Source: Gammaproteobacteria bacterium
GTDB taxonomy: Bacteria > Pseudomonadota > Gammaproteobacteria > DRLM01
Reading direction: 5' to 3'
DNA: 55,165 nucleotides
Assembly (NCBI GenBank): GCA_023266095.1
Contig: JAHFRV010000019.1
Location: 1-55,165 of the forward strand
Below the pieces are notes generated by a model. The model searched no databases and had not been told where the DNA came from. It saw only the letters and a list, made by a program, of their open reading frames with translations. This document shows, one piece after another, positions 28,379-37,034 of this stretch (positions are counted from its first letter, which is position 1; every line of letters begins with the position of its first letter). The position numbers were made by a program, and so were the translations under genes.

Positions 28379-28645
28379 TTACTCTTTCGCATCCGTCTGC
28401 CCGTCGTCCCACTGATCGATGATGCCGACGATGGTCAGATCACTGAGTACCGCGTAATTGCCCATCGCCCAGCGTGCTGCCGACCCGCTCGCGGTGAACA
28501 CCCAGTTGCCGGGATGACAGCCCACCGGATCGGTGGCCACTTGCAGCTGACCATTGCGGTCCTTGAGCACCCGCAGTCCCACGCGATCCAGTCCGGGGAT
28601 TCGGCTGGTACACACCAAGGGACTGACGACTTGCAGAATGTCCAT
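28379..28645 (-). CDS. csoS4B: Carboxysome vertex pentamer protein CsoS4B
   Basis: An 88-residue BMV (EutN/CcmL-type) protein: MDILQVVSPLVCTSRIPGL, DPVGCHPGNWVFTASGSAAR and LSDLTIVGIIDQWDD. Pentamers cap the shell vertices. ATG 28645 follows GGGAG and starts one base after the csoS4A stop. The tail DGQTDAKE is hydrophilic. Confidence 0.95.
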   Translation of the reverse strand: MDILQVVSPLVCTSRIPGLDRVGLRVLKDRNGQLQVATDPVGCHPGNWVFTASGSAARWAMGNYAVLSDLTIVGIIDQWDDGQTDAKE

Positions 28646-28646
28646 C

Positions 28647-28895
28647 TCAGGCTCCCTCGTTCCAGTAGTCGATGATGCCGACGATGGTGAGATCGCTGGG
28701 ATATTCCTTGCTGCCGGCGGCCTCGCGCGCGGCAGAGCTGCCGACGCAAATGACCCAATCACCGGGCTTGCAACCCACCGGATCCACCGCCACGTATTTG
28801 CTCTTACCATCGTTCACCACTTGCAAGAGCTTGTGCTCCAAACCCGCGATGCGATTGGTGGACACTAGCGGTTTTTCAACCTGGCAGATTCTCAT
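28647..28895 (-). CDS. csoS4A: Carboxysome vertex pentamer protein CsoS4A
   Basis: An 82-residue BMV pentamer protein: MRICQVEKPLVSTNRIAGLE, VDPVGCKPGDWVICVGSSAA and SDLTIVGIIDYWNEGA. It seals shell vertices together with CsoS4B. ATG 28895 overlaps the csoSCA stop by one base, so the two are translationally coupled. Confidence 0.95.
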   Translation of the reverse strand: MRICQVEKPLVSTNRIAGLEHKLLQVVNDGKSKYVAVDPVGCKPGDWVICVGSSAAREAAGSKEYPSDLTIVGIIDYWNEGA

Positions 28896-30433
28896 CAATG
28901 CGTCTCCTGTTTGCGGTACTTGTCGGTGACCGAGCAAGCGACGACTTCCAAACCTTGCGGCGCGGCACGGTCACGCACCATCAGCAAGCAATGCAACCAA
29001 CCTTCTTCCACCAATTTCGCATAACGCGTATACGCGGCGGCGCGGATTTGCTGACAGTGCGCCATTGCGCGTTCACGTGCACCCGGCACCTTTCCGTCGT
29101 AATCGAAACGCACCACCACCGGGATGGGTAGGCCGCGGGCGACATTTAAACCCGTGAAGATCTTCACGCCCACGTCCAAATCCTTGGCCCCTTCTTCCAC
29201 GGTGTTGAGGTAAGCGAAGTAAGTGAGGTTACGCAGCTGCACTTCCTCGAAACCCTTGCCCACGCCGATGAAACGCTCATAGTGGCCGATGTCTTGATAA
29301 CAACCGCCGTGATAGGCGCGCACGTAATCAAGTTGGGCGATGTTGTTGATGAGCAGGCGGGTAATGAAGCGCCGCATGCCAGGCACGGTCTCGCCGATGC
29401 CGCCCATGCTTCGCTCGCGCACCCGACGCTCGATCTCGATTTCCGCCTCGGTGGCGCTCATTGCGCGCGTGGCCTCGTACACCTCACGCGCGTCGATAGT
29501 GCGCTCCAACCCCAGATTGCCGGCGGCATCAGGGATGTGAATACGGATCTCGTCGTTATCGGTATCCAAGCCGACCAAGAGCAAGTCGATCGATGCGCCG
29601 CAGCAAAAACTGTTTTCTATCGCCGTGCGGAACGCCAACAGGCGATCCAAACCGGCTTGCGCGGCCTTGCGCGTGTCGCTGCCGTGCGCGGCGCAACCTT
29701 CATGTAAAGGGTCGCTGCCGCTGTAGTGATAAACCACCATCTTTAAATAGCGCGTCGAGGCATCGGAACTATTGGGATTGGCCTCGCGGTAACGGCTGAA
29801 TTCGGTGTGCACCCATTTTTCCGTGGCCTCTTCGACATCAAATATCGCGCCAGCGGAAGATTTACGTCGCACCGCGCCATAGGGCAGACGTAATACGTAA
29901 CTGATGACGTGCGCCAAACGCCCGTCCGCACAAGGCGTGACGGAGAGGGCGTGAAAGCCGCAGGCCTGCAGGAATTTATCGAAGGCCTCGCTGCGCGCAC
30001 CCGCCAAGGGATCATTGGTGAAAAAATCTTCCGCCATCGCTTGCGCGGACTCGAAGACGATGTAGGCGTACAAGGCGCGCATATCCAAGCCCTTCACCCA
30101 GGCGCTCTGCAATAATTCCGGCGGAAATTCACAGCCGAAACGTTCTCGGGCGATGTGCTGCGCACGCTGCTCGAAATCCACCTCGTGTTGCAGGGCTGAT
30201 ATTTCTTTGAGTGTCGGCACGATGTCGTCGAAGACACTCTTCACGCCACGTTCGTAAGCATGAAGGCGCTCGTTCTCCGCGTGACGTGTCAAGGGATGCG
30301 TCGCTTGATAAGAATTCGGGGCGGCAAGAAAAGACGAAGGTGCGGCCACCGGTGAAGTCACCGTCGCACGCGCACTCAGCGGACCTGCCGACCAGCAGAT
30401 GTTGCGAGTGTTTTTGCGGCGTAAGTTCTGCAT
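28895..30433 (-). CDS. csoSCA: Carboxysomal carbonic anhydrase CsoSCA
   Basis: A 512-residue epsilon-type (beta-derived) carbonic anhydrase that converts bicarbonate to CO2 inside the carboxysome. Counting from ATG 30433, the zinc site is C168 in CADGR (with catalytic Asp170 and Arg172), H236 in YHYSGSD and C247 in LHEGCAAHGSD. The C-terminal third is the catalytically inactive duplicated domain. The N-terminal ~50 residues are disordered and basic (MQNLRRKNTRNI), the part that tethers the enzyme to RuBisCO in Halothiobacillus. AAGGTG precedes this ATG; a TTG six codons earlier is less likely. Coupled to csoS4A. Confidence 0.96.
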   Translation of the reverse strand: MQNLRRKNTRNICWSAGPLSARATVTSPVAAPSSFLAAPNSYQATHPLTRHAENERLHAYERGVKSVFDDIVPTLKEISALQHEVDFEQRAQHIARERFGCEFPPELLQSAWVKGLDMRALYAYIVFESAQAMAEDFFTNDPLAGARSEAFDKFLQACGFHALSVTPCADGRLAHVISYVLRLPYGAVRRKSSAGAIFDVEEATEKWVHTEFSRYREANPNSSDASTRYLKMVVYHYSGSDPLHEGCAAHGSDTRKAAQAGLDRLLAFRTAIENSFCCGASIDLLLVGLDTDNDEIRIHIPDAAGNLGLERTIDAREVYEATRAMSATEAEIEIERRVRERSMGGIGETVPGMRRFITRLLINNIAQLDYVRAYHGGCYQDIGHYERFIGVGKGFEEVQLRNLTYFAYLNTVEEGAKDLDVGVKIFTGLNVARGLPIPVVVRFDYDGKVPGARERAMAHCQQIRAAAYTRYAKLVEEGWLHCLLMVRDRAAPQGLEVVACSVTDKYRKQETH

Positions 30434-30467
30434 GCCCGACACCTTCGTCAATCCACCTTAACTACAT

Positions 30468-32795
30468 TTAGCCCCGGGCGCCGCCCGAGACCGTGATCAT
30501 GGCGCCGCGCTCATAGCTGCCGGCCGAACCGGTCACTTTGCTCACTTGCGGCTCCACGTTTTCTTTCTCTCTACGACCGACCCCTTGCGTGCCGGGCATG
30601 GCGTTATTCACCGCGCTACGCCGAGTGGGGTTGCGTCCCGTCGCGGAGCGGCCTTCCGTACCCGTCACGCGATCACCACGATCCCAATCATCGCCGGTGA
30701 TTTTGGAGCCGCCCGACATACCCTCGCCGGTCACACGCGATCGCGGCTCAGCCGCATCGACTTTCATCGGTGCTTGCGCCGCTAGCGCGGCCGCGCCCGG
30801 TGCGTTCATTCCAGCGCCGAAGCGGAATTGCTCAGTGCCGGTCACTTTGCCCGTGCCCATGCCGAACGGACCGGTGATATTGCCCTGCTCGTAGCTGGTG
30901 CCCGTGACCGCGCCCGGTTGGCGTTTGCTGATATGCGCTTCGCGCGCCGGGGTGCTGACGCTGAAGGCCGTCCACGATGCGCCACCGCTAATCGCCTGTG
31001 GAAAATCGGGACTGCCGGGCATGGCCGCCGCGCTGCCGCCGCAGGCTTGGGCGTATTGATCGGCACCCACATAGGGCGTGCCGCTGATGGGCTCGCAGGC
31101 TCCGCGCGCATCACCGCTCATCTTGCCCTTGATACCCGGCTGCAAGCCGGTCATCACCGAGCCGGGCGTCATACGTTGTGCGCGGGTGCGGGACTGCACC
31201 TGCGTCTGTGCGTCGGTATCGCAATAAGCTTCGTACTGCTCGACACCCGCATACGGCGTGCCGGTCACGGTCTTGCACGTTCCCGGCTCATCGCCGGTCA
31301 CCTTGCTGGCGCGGCCGGTCAGGGTGCCGGTGACTGTCTCGCCCTTGAAGGTGCGCGAAAAACCCACCTTGGTGTCTTGCGGCGCCGGGACTTTTTCACA
31401 AAAGGTCTTGAACTGCTCTTGGCCGAGGTACTCATCGCCGGTGATGTTGCGGCAACTGCCGGGTTCGTCGCCGGTCATGCGCTGGCCGCGACCCACCATG
31501 GTGCCGGTCACCGCGCCGCCGCGCAGGGTATTCGTCACCCCCACCTTGGGCGGCACGCTGCCGTCGCCCGGCTGCATGTACTGCGTGCCGGTGGTCTGGC
31601 GTCCGGCGCCCGCCTCGTCACCCGTGACTTTGCCGGAACGGCCCACCAGATTACCGGTGACCGCTTTACCTTTGCGCGTCTCGGTCGTGCCGATCTTGCG
31701 CGGCGCGGGCTCGATTTGCGTGCCGCAATACGCTTGGCCTTGATCGGCGCCGACGTATTCCGTGCCGGTGACGCGCTTACAAGTCCCCGGCTCATCGCCA
31801 GTCACGCGCTCGCCGCGGCCCACCATGGTGCCGGTCACGGTCAAGCCTTGCGAAGTCGGACTCATACCCACCTTGAAAGGCGGCTTGAGCGCTTCGGCCT
31901 TGCAGAAGGCGCGAAAGATGTCCGCGCCCATGTACTCGGTGCCGGTGATGGTGCGGCAGGTACTCGGTTCGTCACCCGTCACGCTATGGCTGCGACCCAC
32001 TATGCTGCCGGTCACGGTCTGCCCCGCGGCGGTTTCACTGACGCCGACTTTCCACGGCGCGTCTTGCGCCGCGCCCGGCGCCGGACGCGTGCGGCCGACC
32101 GGCGCGCTGTTACGTTGACCGCGAGCCCCATTGCGGCTGCGTTCTTCACGCACGCTGCGCGACAGATCGCGCCCGCTGACGTCGGGCTGGGCTTGACGCG
32201 CCAGTTGCGCCACGGACACGCCGCCATTCTTCAATGCGGTCTCCGCCGTTTTACCGCCCTTGGCCAGGGCCTGACGCCGCGCTTGCGCGAGCAAGCGGCC
32301 TTTCCCTAGGGAGTTACTCATCGAAGACCGTTTATTTACCACGCCGCCGCTACTCGGTGTGTTGTTCAGCAACGGGGCATTGCTCTCACTCGGTTCAGTA
32401 CGGCCCGCGCAAGGACTGGCGGCGTCCGCCTTTTTTTCACCCTTGCAGCCGCAACCACAATCACCGCTGTCTTTGGTTTCAGGCGTGCGCACATCGGCTT
32501 CACCACGGGTACGCTCACCCGGCATGATGCCCGCCTTGCCTTTGCTTGATAGGCTGGCGCGACGCGCCAAAGAGACCGCGCGGCCGCCAGAGGTTGCTTT
32601 CGACATGACCGCTGAACTTGAAACCCGGCTGCTAACGACCGGCGTCGCTTCAGGCGCCACGCTTGTTTCAACACGCGTTCGCTGCGCACTGGCCGCGCCA
32701 CCCAGACTGGCCTTGCCTTGCGTGGAGAGCGCGCGGCGCCGTACCAAAGCAGCGGCACGGCCGCTGCTGCTCTGCTGTTTTGTCATTTCTGCCAT
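30468..32795 (-). CDS. csoS2: Carboxysome scaffold protein CsoS2
   Basis: A 775-residue intrinsically disordered scaffold joining RuBisCO to the shell. N-terminal RuBisCO-binding repeats lie near residues 12-32 (SGRAAALVRRRALSTQGKAS), 70-90 and 163-183. Six middle repeats follow, starting near 249, 308, 367, 417, 476 and 535, most with VTGDEP...C and paired Cys. The C-terminal shell-anchoring region starts near 600 (SWTAFSVSTPAREAHI) and includes KVTGTEQFRFG. Middle repeat 3 lacks both Cys residues. ATG 32795 follows GGCGGAG. A candidate -1 frameshift site in repeat 5 could yield a short form, as known for Halothiobacillus CsoS2. Confidence 0.96.
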   Translation of the reverse strand: MAEMTKQQSSSGRAAALVRRRALSTQGKASLGGAASAQRTRVETSVAPEATPVVSSRVSSSAVMSKATSGGRAVSLARRASLSSKGKAGIMPGERTRGEADVRTPETKDSGDCGCGCKGEKKADAASPCAGRTEPSESNAPLLNNTPSSGGVVNKRSSMSNSLGKGRLLAQARRQALAKGGKTAETALKNGGVSVAQLARQAQPDVSGRDLSRSVREERSRNGARGQRNSAPVGRTRPAPGAAQDAPWKVGVSETAAGQTVTGSIVGRSHSVTGDEPSTCRTITGTEYMGADIFRAFCKAEALKPPFKVGMSPTSQGLTVTGTMVGRGERVTGDEPGTCKRVTGTEYVGADQGQAYCGTQIEPAPRKIGTTETRKGKAVTGNLVGRSGKVTGDEAGAGRQTTGTQYMQPGDGSVPPKVGVTNTLRGGAVTGTMVGRGQRMTGDEPGSCRNITGDEYLGQEQFKTFCEKVPAPQDTKVGFSRTFKGETVTGTLTGRASKVTGDEPGTCKTVTGTPYAGVEQYEAYCDTDAQTQVQSRTRAQRMTPGSVMTGLQPGIKGKMSGDARGACEPISGTPYVGADQYAQACGGSAAAMPGSPDFPQAISGGASWTAFSVSTPAREAHISKRQPGAVTGTSYEQGNITGPFGMGTGKVTGTEQFRFGAGMNAPGAAALAAQAPMKVDAAEPRSRVTGEGMSGGSKITGDDWDRGDRVTGTEGRSATGRNPTRRSAVNNAMPGTQGVGRREKENVEPQVSKVTGSAGSYERGAMITVSGGARG
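31359..31365 (-). other. Candidate -1 ribosomal frameshift heptamer in csoS2
   Basis: On the coding strand the frame reads GTG GGT TTT TCG, giving G-GGT-TTT, a perfect X-XXY-YYZ heptamer at codons 477-479. Slippage to -1 would add 23 residues and stop at TGA (31288-31290), giving a form of about 502 residues lacking the C-terminal shell anchor. Programmed frameshifting in csoS2 is established for Halothiobacillus; that this heptamer is the site here is inferred. Confidence 0.5.
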
Positions 32796-32878
32796 GATGA
32801 ACTCCGCCCTAGTTAATGGAGCATCGTCTCCGTTGCGGACGTCGGCCCTATGCCGGCATCACGCCCTCTGCGCCGTAC

Positions 32879-33226
32879 TCAGCCGCGGCCGCGGAACACC
32901 ACCAGCTGCATGCCTTGCGATTGGGCGTAGTTGTCATAGCCAATCAAGCGGATGAGGTGATCGGGGTAAGCGCGGCGGCAGGCTTCCAGCTCCGACCAAA
33001 CCCGCGCGGGATCTTTCTCACCGAAGAAGGGTAGCTTCCACATCGGCCAGTAGTGACTAAAGGCCGTGCTGGGATGTTCGTGTTCGATACCCGGATTCCA
33101 ACCTTGGGCGATGATGTATTCCACTTGGGCATACACGTCCTGCTGCGAAAACTGCGGCAGAAACGAGAAGGTCTCGAAGGTCTGCTTGGTTTGATAATCA
33201 CCCATGGTGCTTGCGTCGTTTCTCAT
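32879..33226 (-). CDS. cbbS: RuBisCO small subunit, form IA
   Basis: A 115-residue small subunit. Typical segments: [55 protein letters not shown] and [20 protein letters not shown]. Eight copies cap the L8 core. ATG 33226 has GAGGTAA five bases upstream; the ATG at MGDYQTK is an alternative. It lies 52 bases after cbbL and 83 before csoS2. Confidence 0.98.
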   Translation of the reverse strand: MRNDASTMGDYQTKQTFETFSFLPQFSQQDVYAQVEYIIAQGWNPGIEHEHPSTAFSHYWPMWKLPFFGEKDPARVWSELEACRRAYPDHLIRLIGYDNYAQSQGMQLVVFRGRG

Positions 33227-33278
33227 GATGTTTACCTCGTGGTTCCGTTAGTTGATTTTTTGCGTGGGAGACGCGGCC

Positions 33279-34691
33279 TTAGGCCACGTCCAACTTGTCC
33301 ACGGTGTCGAATTCAAACTTGATCTCTTTCCAGGTCTCGAGCGCGATGGCCAGCTCAGGCGCGGACTTACCCGCTTCCATCAGAATGTCGCGGCCTTCCT
33401 TCTCGATCTCGCGGCCTTGATTACGCGCCTTGACGCAGGCTTCCAGCGCGACACGGTTGGCGGCGGCGCCGGCGGCGTTGCCCCAAGGATGACCTTGCGT
33501 GCCACCACCGAATTGCAGGCAGGAATCGTCACCGAAAATGGCGACCAAGGCGGGCATGTGCCACACATGGATACCACCGGAGGCGACGGCGAAGACACCG
33601 GGCATGGAGCCCCAATCTTGATCGAAGAAAACACCACGGCGACGGTCTTCAGGGATGAAGGACTCACGCAGCAAATCGACGAAACCCAAGGTCGCGGCGC
33701 GGTCGCCTTCGAGCTTGCCGACCACGGTGCCGGTGTGAATGTGATCACCACCCGACAAACGCAGGCACTTGGCCAAGACGCGGAAGTGGATACCGTGTTT
33801 GGGGTGACGGTCGAGCACGGCGTGCATGGCGCGATGGATGTGCAGCAACATGCCGTTCTTGCGACACCACTTGGCCAGACCGGTGTTGGCGGTGAAGCCG
33901 CCGGTGAGGAAGTCGTGCATGATGATGGGCATGCCGATGTCTTTGGCGAATTGGGCGCGCTCGTACATCGCTTCCGGGTCCGGCGCGGTGACGTTGAGGT
34001 AGTGACCCTTACGCTCGCCGGTCTCGGCCTGCGCCTTCAGCACGCCCTCGGCGACGAACTCGAAACGGTTCTGCCAGCGCATGAAGGGCTGGGAGTTGAT
34101 GTTCTCGTCGTCCTTGGTCAAGTCCAAACCGCCGCGCAAACACTCGTACACCGCACGGCCGTAGTTCTTGGCGCTCAAGCCCAGCTTGGGCTTGATGGTG
34201 CAGCCCAGCAGCGGACGGCCGTATTTGTTGAGCTTGTCGCGCTCGACCTGAATGCCGTTGGGCGGCCCCAAGCAGGTCTTGACGTAGGCGATGGGGAAAC
34301 GGATGTCTTCCAGGCGCAAATAACGCAGCGCCTTAAAACCGAAGACGTTACCCACCAGCGAGGTCAGCACGTTGACGACGGAGCCTTCCTCGAACAGGTC
34401 GATGGGGTAGGCGATGAAGGCATAGAACGCCTCTTTGTCGCCGGGCACGTCTTCAATGCGATAGGCGCGGCCTTTGTAGAACTCCATGTCGGTCAACAGG
34501 TCGGTCCACACCGTGGTCCAGGTACCCGTGGACGACTCGGCGGCCACGGCGGCCGCGGCCTCTTCCCGGGGTACACCGGCCTGGGGGGTGATCTTGAAGC
34601 ACGCCAGTAAATCGGTATCTAAGGGCACGTAGTCCGGCGTCCAGTACATCTGCCGGTAATCTTGCACGCCCGCTTGGTAAGTCTTGGCCAT
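33279..34691 (-). CDS. cbbL: RuBisCO large subunit, form IA
   Basis: A 470-residue large subunit that carboxylates ribulose bisphosphate. Active-site residues are seen: K167 in TIKPKLGLS, the carbamylated K193 with D195/E196 in [16 protein letters not shown], and the P-loop [11 protein letters not shown] near 395. L191 stands where most form I enzymes have Phe ([10 protein letters not shown] instead of GGLDFTKDDE). ATG 34691 follows GAGAGGA. It heads the carboxysome operon, divergent from cbbR, with a 202-base regulatory region between. Confidence 0.99.
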   Translation of the reverse strand: MAKTYQAGVQDYRQMYWTPDYVPLDTDLLACFKITPQAGVPREEAAAAVAAESSTGTWTTVWTDLLTDMEFYKGRAYRIEDVPGDKEAFYAFIAYPIDLFEEGSVVNVLTSLVGNVFGFKALRYLRLEDIRFPIAYVKTCLGPPNGIQVERDKLNKYGRPLLGCTIKPKLGLSAKNYGRAVYECLRGGLDLTKDDENINSQPFMRWQNRFEFVAEGVLKAQAETGERKGHYLNVTAPDPEAMYERAQFAKDIGMPIIMHDFLTGGFTANTGLAKWCRKNGMLLHIHRAMHAVLDRHPKHGIHFRVLAKCLRLSGGDHIHTGTVVGKLEGDRAATLGFVDLLRESFIPEDRRRGVFFDQDWGSMPGVFAVASGGIHVWHMPALVAIFGDDSCLQFGGGTQGHPWGNAAGAAANRVALEACVKARNQGREIEKEGRDILMEAGKSAPELAIALETWKEIKFEFDTVDKLDVA

Positions 34692-34734
34692 GATTTAGTC
34701 CTCTCGAAATCTAGCTTCCGCAACGTCCGGGCGT

Positions 34735-34787
34735 GGGGGCCGGGACGACCATGACGAATCCGTTAGGGATCGATCTTGCCGGCCCCC
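34735..34787 (-). promoter_or_regulatory. Long-range hairpin in the cbbL leader
   Basis: GGGGGCCGG (34735-34743) and CCGGCCCCC (34779-34787) are perfect 9-base complements separated by 35 bases, wholly inside the untranslated leader of cbbL. It ends 43 bases before the start codon. It could stabilise the mRNA or act as an attenuator; no U-run follows. Confidence 0.5.
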
Positions 34788-34815
34788 GTCTTGGACTGGT
34801 GGCCAGGTGTGCTTG

Positions 34816-34842
34816 ACTATAGAGAGGCCGTTTGATAAACAA
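34816..34842 (-). promoter_or_regulatory. Possible cbb operon promoter
   Basis: On the minus strand TTGTTT (34842-34837) and TATAGT (34821-34816) lie 15 bases apart, resembling -35 and -10 boxes with short spacing. Such spacing would fit an activator-dependent promoter. Confidence 0.35.
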
Positions 34843-34861
34843 CACTTAAATGTTTTTTGGT

Positions 34862-34881
34862 TATACATTTACTTATGTATA
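34862..34881. promoter_or_regulatory. Probable CbbR operator between cbbR and cbbL
   Basis: TATACAT (34862-34868) and ATGTATA (34875-34881) are perfect inverted arms around TTACTT. AT-rich inverted repeats containing T-N11-A are the usual LysR-type sites; T34869-N11-A34881 fits. It lies 13 bases before the cbbR start and about 20 upstream of the proposed cbbL -35 box, ideal for autorepression and activation. Confidence 0.6.
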
Positions 34882-34893
34882 TGGAACGACACC

Positions 34894-35886
34894 ATGCACC
34901 TGACCCTGCAACAAATGAAATTGTTCGAGGCTGTGGCACGGCATCGCAGCTTCACCCGCGCCGCGGAAGAACTGTTTCTCACCCAGCCGGCCGTCTCCAT
35001 CCAAGTCAAACGACTGGAGGACAGCGCCGGCATCCCGCTGTTCGAGCTAGTGGGCAAACGCATCTACCTCACCCCGGCGGGACGCGAGATGTACGATGCC
35101 TGCCATGATGTACTCAAGCGCTTGGAAGCCTTGGACGAAGAAATCGCAGCGATGCAAGGCAGCGTGCGCGGGCCGCTCAATATCGCCGTGGTGACCTCGG
35201 GCAAATACTTCATGCCGCATTTACTCGGCGCATTTCTGCACCTCTATCCCGCCGTGCAACCGCGCCTCACCGTGACCAATCGCGCGCGCGTCATCAACCG
35301 CCTGTCCAACAACGAGGACGACATCCTCATCATGGGGCAGGTCCCCGAGCAATTCGACGTGGCAGCGGAACCCTTCCTGGATAATCCGCTGGTGTGTATC
35401 GCCCACCCGGATCACCCGCTCACCAAGGAAAAAAATATTTCTCTGGAACGCTTACTACAAGAACGCCGCCTGACGCGTGAGGCCGGCTCCGGCACACGCA
35501 TGGCGTTTGATCGCCTGCTCGCCGAACGCAAGCTCACATTCGAACCCTATATGGAATTGGGTAGCAGCGAGGCCATCAAGCAAGCGGTGATGGCCGATCT
35601 CGGCATCTCCGTGCTCTCGCTGCACAATATGCGGCTTGAATTGGCTGCTGGCCTGATTGCACTGCTCGATGTCGACGGCCTACCACTCCACCGCAGGTGG
35701 TACGCAGTACACCTGAAAAGCAAGAAATTGCCGCTGGTGGTGAAAACTTTTCTCGACTTCATCCTCGAGAACAGCCCCCACATTCTGGAAAATTGGCGCG
35801 TCAATATGGAAGCGAGATTTCCCCTGAGTAAAGCACCCGCAAAAACCGCCGCGGGTCAGCGGATTCGCAAAACGGCGCCAAAATAA
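34894..35886 (+). CDS. cbbR: LysR-type regulator CbbR
   Basis: A 330-residue LysR-family regulator. The winged helix is MHLTLQQMKLFEAVARHRSF and AAEELFLTQPAVSIQVKRLE; the effector domain follows (GPLNIAVVTSGKYFMPHLL). CbbR activates cbb operons in response to Calvin-cycle metabolites such as RuBP. ATG 34894 gives the family start; the longer open frame covers the operator and is not used. It diverges from cbbL. The tail is short and basic (KTAAGQRIRKTAPK). Confidence 0.95.
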   Translation: MHLTLQQMKLFEAVARHRSFTRAAEELFLTQPAVSIQVKRLEDSAGIPLFELVGKRIYLTPAGREMYDACHDVLKRLEALDEEIAAMQGSVRGPLNIAVVTSGKYFMPHLLGAFLHLYPAVQPRLTVTNRARVINRLSNNEDDILIMGQVPEQFDVAAEPFLDNPLVCIAHPDHPLTKEKNISLERLLQERRLTREAGSGTRMAFDRLLAERKLTFEPYMELGSSEAIKQAVMADLGISVLSLHNMRLELAAGLIALLDVDGLPLHRRWYAVHLKSKKLPLVVKTFLDFILENSPHILENWRVNMEARFPLSKAPAKTAAGQRIRKTAPK

Positions 35887-36057
35887 TTCCAGTCACCCAC
35901 CCAACGGACAAGGTTCACCGGTAGCGTGCTGATTACGAATTGGCGCGCATGCACGCTGACGCGTCGCGAGAAACCACGGCAGCTGGCTCGTTAAGCGGAT
36001 CACTGGAGAAAGACCGCGGAGAACAGCCGCGGGATACGGCGGCACGCTACAGCAAGA

Positions 36058-36678
36058 TCAAACGTCGGTGCCCGAGAGACTGTGCAGAGCATCAATGGCC
36101 GCATGAGCGGCGGCATCGATATCGGCCTCTTTGCCGGCCAGGGTGAGGCGGCCGAAAGCGCCGACGGCTTTGACGTCGACCAGGGTGATGTTGGCGGCCT
36201 TCTCGGCTTCATTGGCGGCGTAGACGATATAACCGGCGGGCTCGGTTTCGAGGATGAACATGCTTTGCCCGGGCAGGATCATCGAACCGCGGCGGTCCTG
36301 GCGGTTGATAACCACGGCGTGATCGGGCGTGATGGAGCGAATCGTTTCGGCCCAGGCGATACGGCACTTCTGCCGCGCACCTTCACTGGTCTTGAGATGA
36401 TTGAGCACGATATGCCCCGCCTCGAGCACATCGCTCTGATCGCGATGATGGATCAACATGGAGCCGAAGGCGCGCTCGACGACTTGCTGCACGAGCCGCA
36501 CGCGCGTGGCTTTGAGCGCGGCGTCGGTGAGACGGTGGATGGCCATGCCCGGGGCGACTTCCAGCCACAGGCAGGCATCACCGGGAATGGGTAAAAAGCC
36601 CTGCGAGACGGTGCCCAAATATTCGGCCAACTGCGGTTGCAGCGAGTCGATGAAAACGTAGGTGCGTAACTTAATCAT
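36058..36678 (-). CDS. csoS1D: Tandem-BMC shell protein CsoS1D
   Basis: A 206-residue tandem BMC-domain (BMC-T) shell protein. Conserved blocks include [57 protein letters not shown] and [19 protein letters not shown]. Trimers form pseudohexamers that stack and have a large gated pore thought to pass RuBP and 3-phosphoglycerate. The N-terminus starts directly at the first BMC fold, without the ~50-residue extension seen in cyanobacterial CsoS1D. It is outside the main operon, convergent with cbbR. Confidence 0.94.
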   Translation of the reverse strand: MIKLRTYVFIDSLQPQLAEYLGTVSQGFLPIPGDACLWLEVAPGMAIHRLTDAALKATRVRLVQQVVERAFGSMLIHHRDQSDVLEAGHIVLNHLKTSEGARQKCRIAWAETIRSITPDHAVVINRQDRRGSMILPGQSMFILETEPAGYIVYAANEAEKAANITLVDVKAVGAFGRLTLAGKEADIDAAAHAAIDALHSLSGTDV

Positions 36679-36917
36679 GGCCGGACTTCCAATATTGGGC
36701 AGCGCGCTGTATACCTTGCCCGTGGCGGGGAGTCAATGCCTCGCCCGTGCCGGTAGCCGCCCATGCGGGGGTAAGCCACCCGCGACAATCGCCCTTGCAA
36801 GACGTGAAGCAGGCCGCCTCTATCTCAAGGTATTTCAGCGCAATGACCTGGCGAACCGGCCGGATAAAACCGTGATTATCCTCGGTGAAAAGCCCTCACC
36901 GCTTGCTCGAAACTCGC

Positions 36918-36963
36918 GCGCGCCGAACGCTGGGGCTGCACGCAAAGAAAGGCGCGCTTTTTT
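36918..36963 (+). terminator. Possible intrinsic terminator in the csoS1D-mazG gap
   Basis: GCGCGCC and GGCGCGC (7 bases, 26-base loop) precede TTTTTT on the plus strand. No plus-strand gene ends here, so it may be fortuitous. The rest of 36679-37034 shows no supported gene. Confidence 0.3.
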
Positions 36964-37034
36964 CGCATGAGTGAGGACGTTGTGTTTGCTCATGACAGAC
37001 CGGTCCACGCCGAACCAGCGCCCGCGCGCACTAC

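Noticed and set aside
30828-32309. 493-residue open frame antisense to csoS2
   Set aside because: Its repeats simply mirror the csoS2 repeats; no recognisable fold.
33252-34610. 452-residue open frame antisense to cbbL
   Set aside because: It is the complement of a highly conserved RuBisCO gene; long antisense frames arise from GC-rich third positions. No ribosome site or domain.
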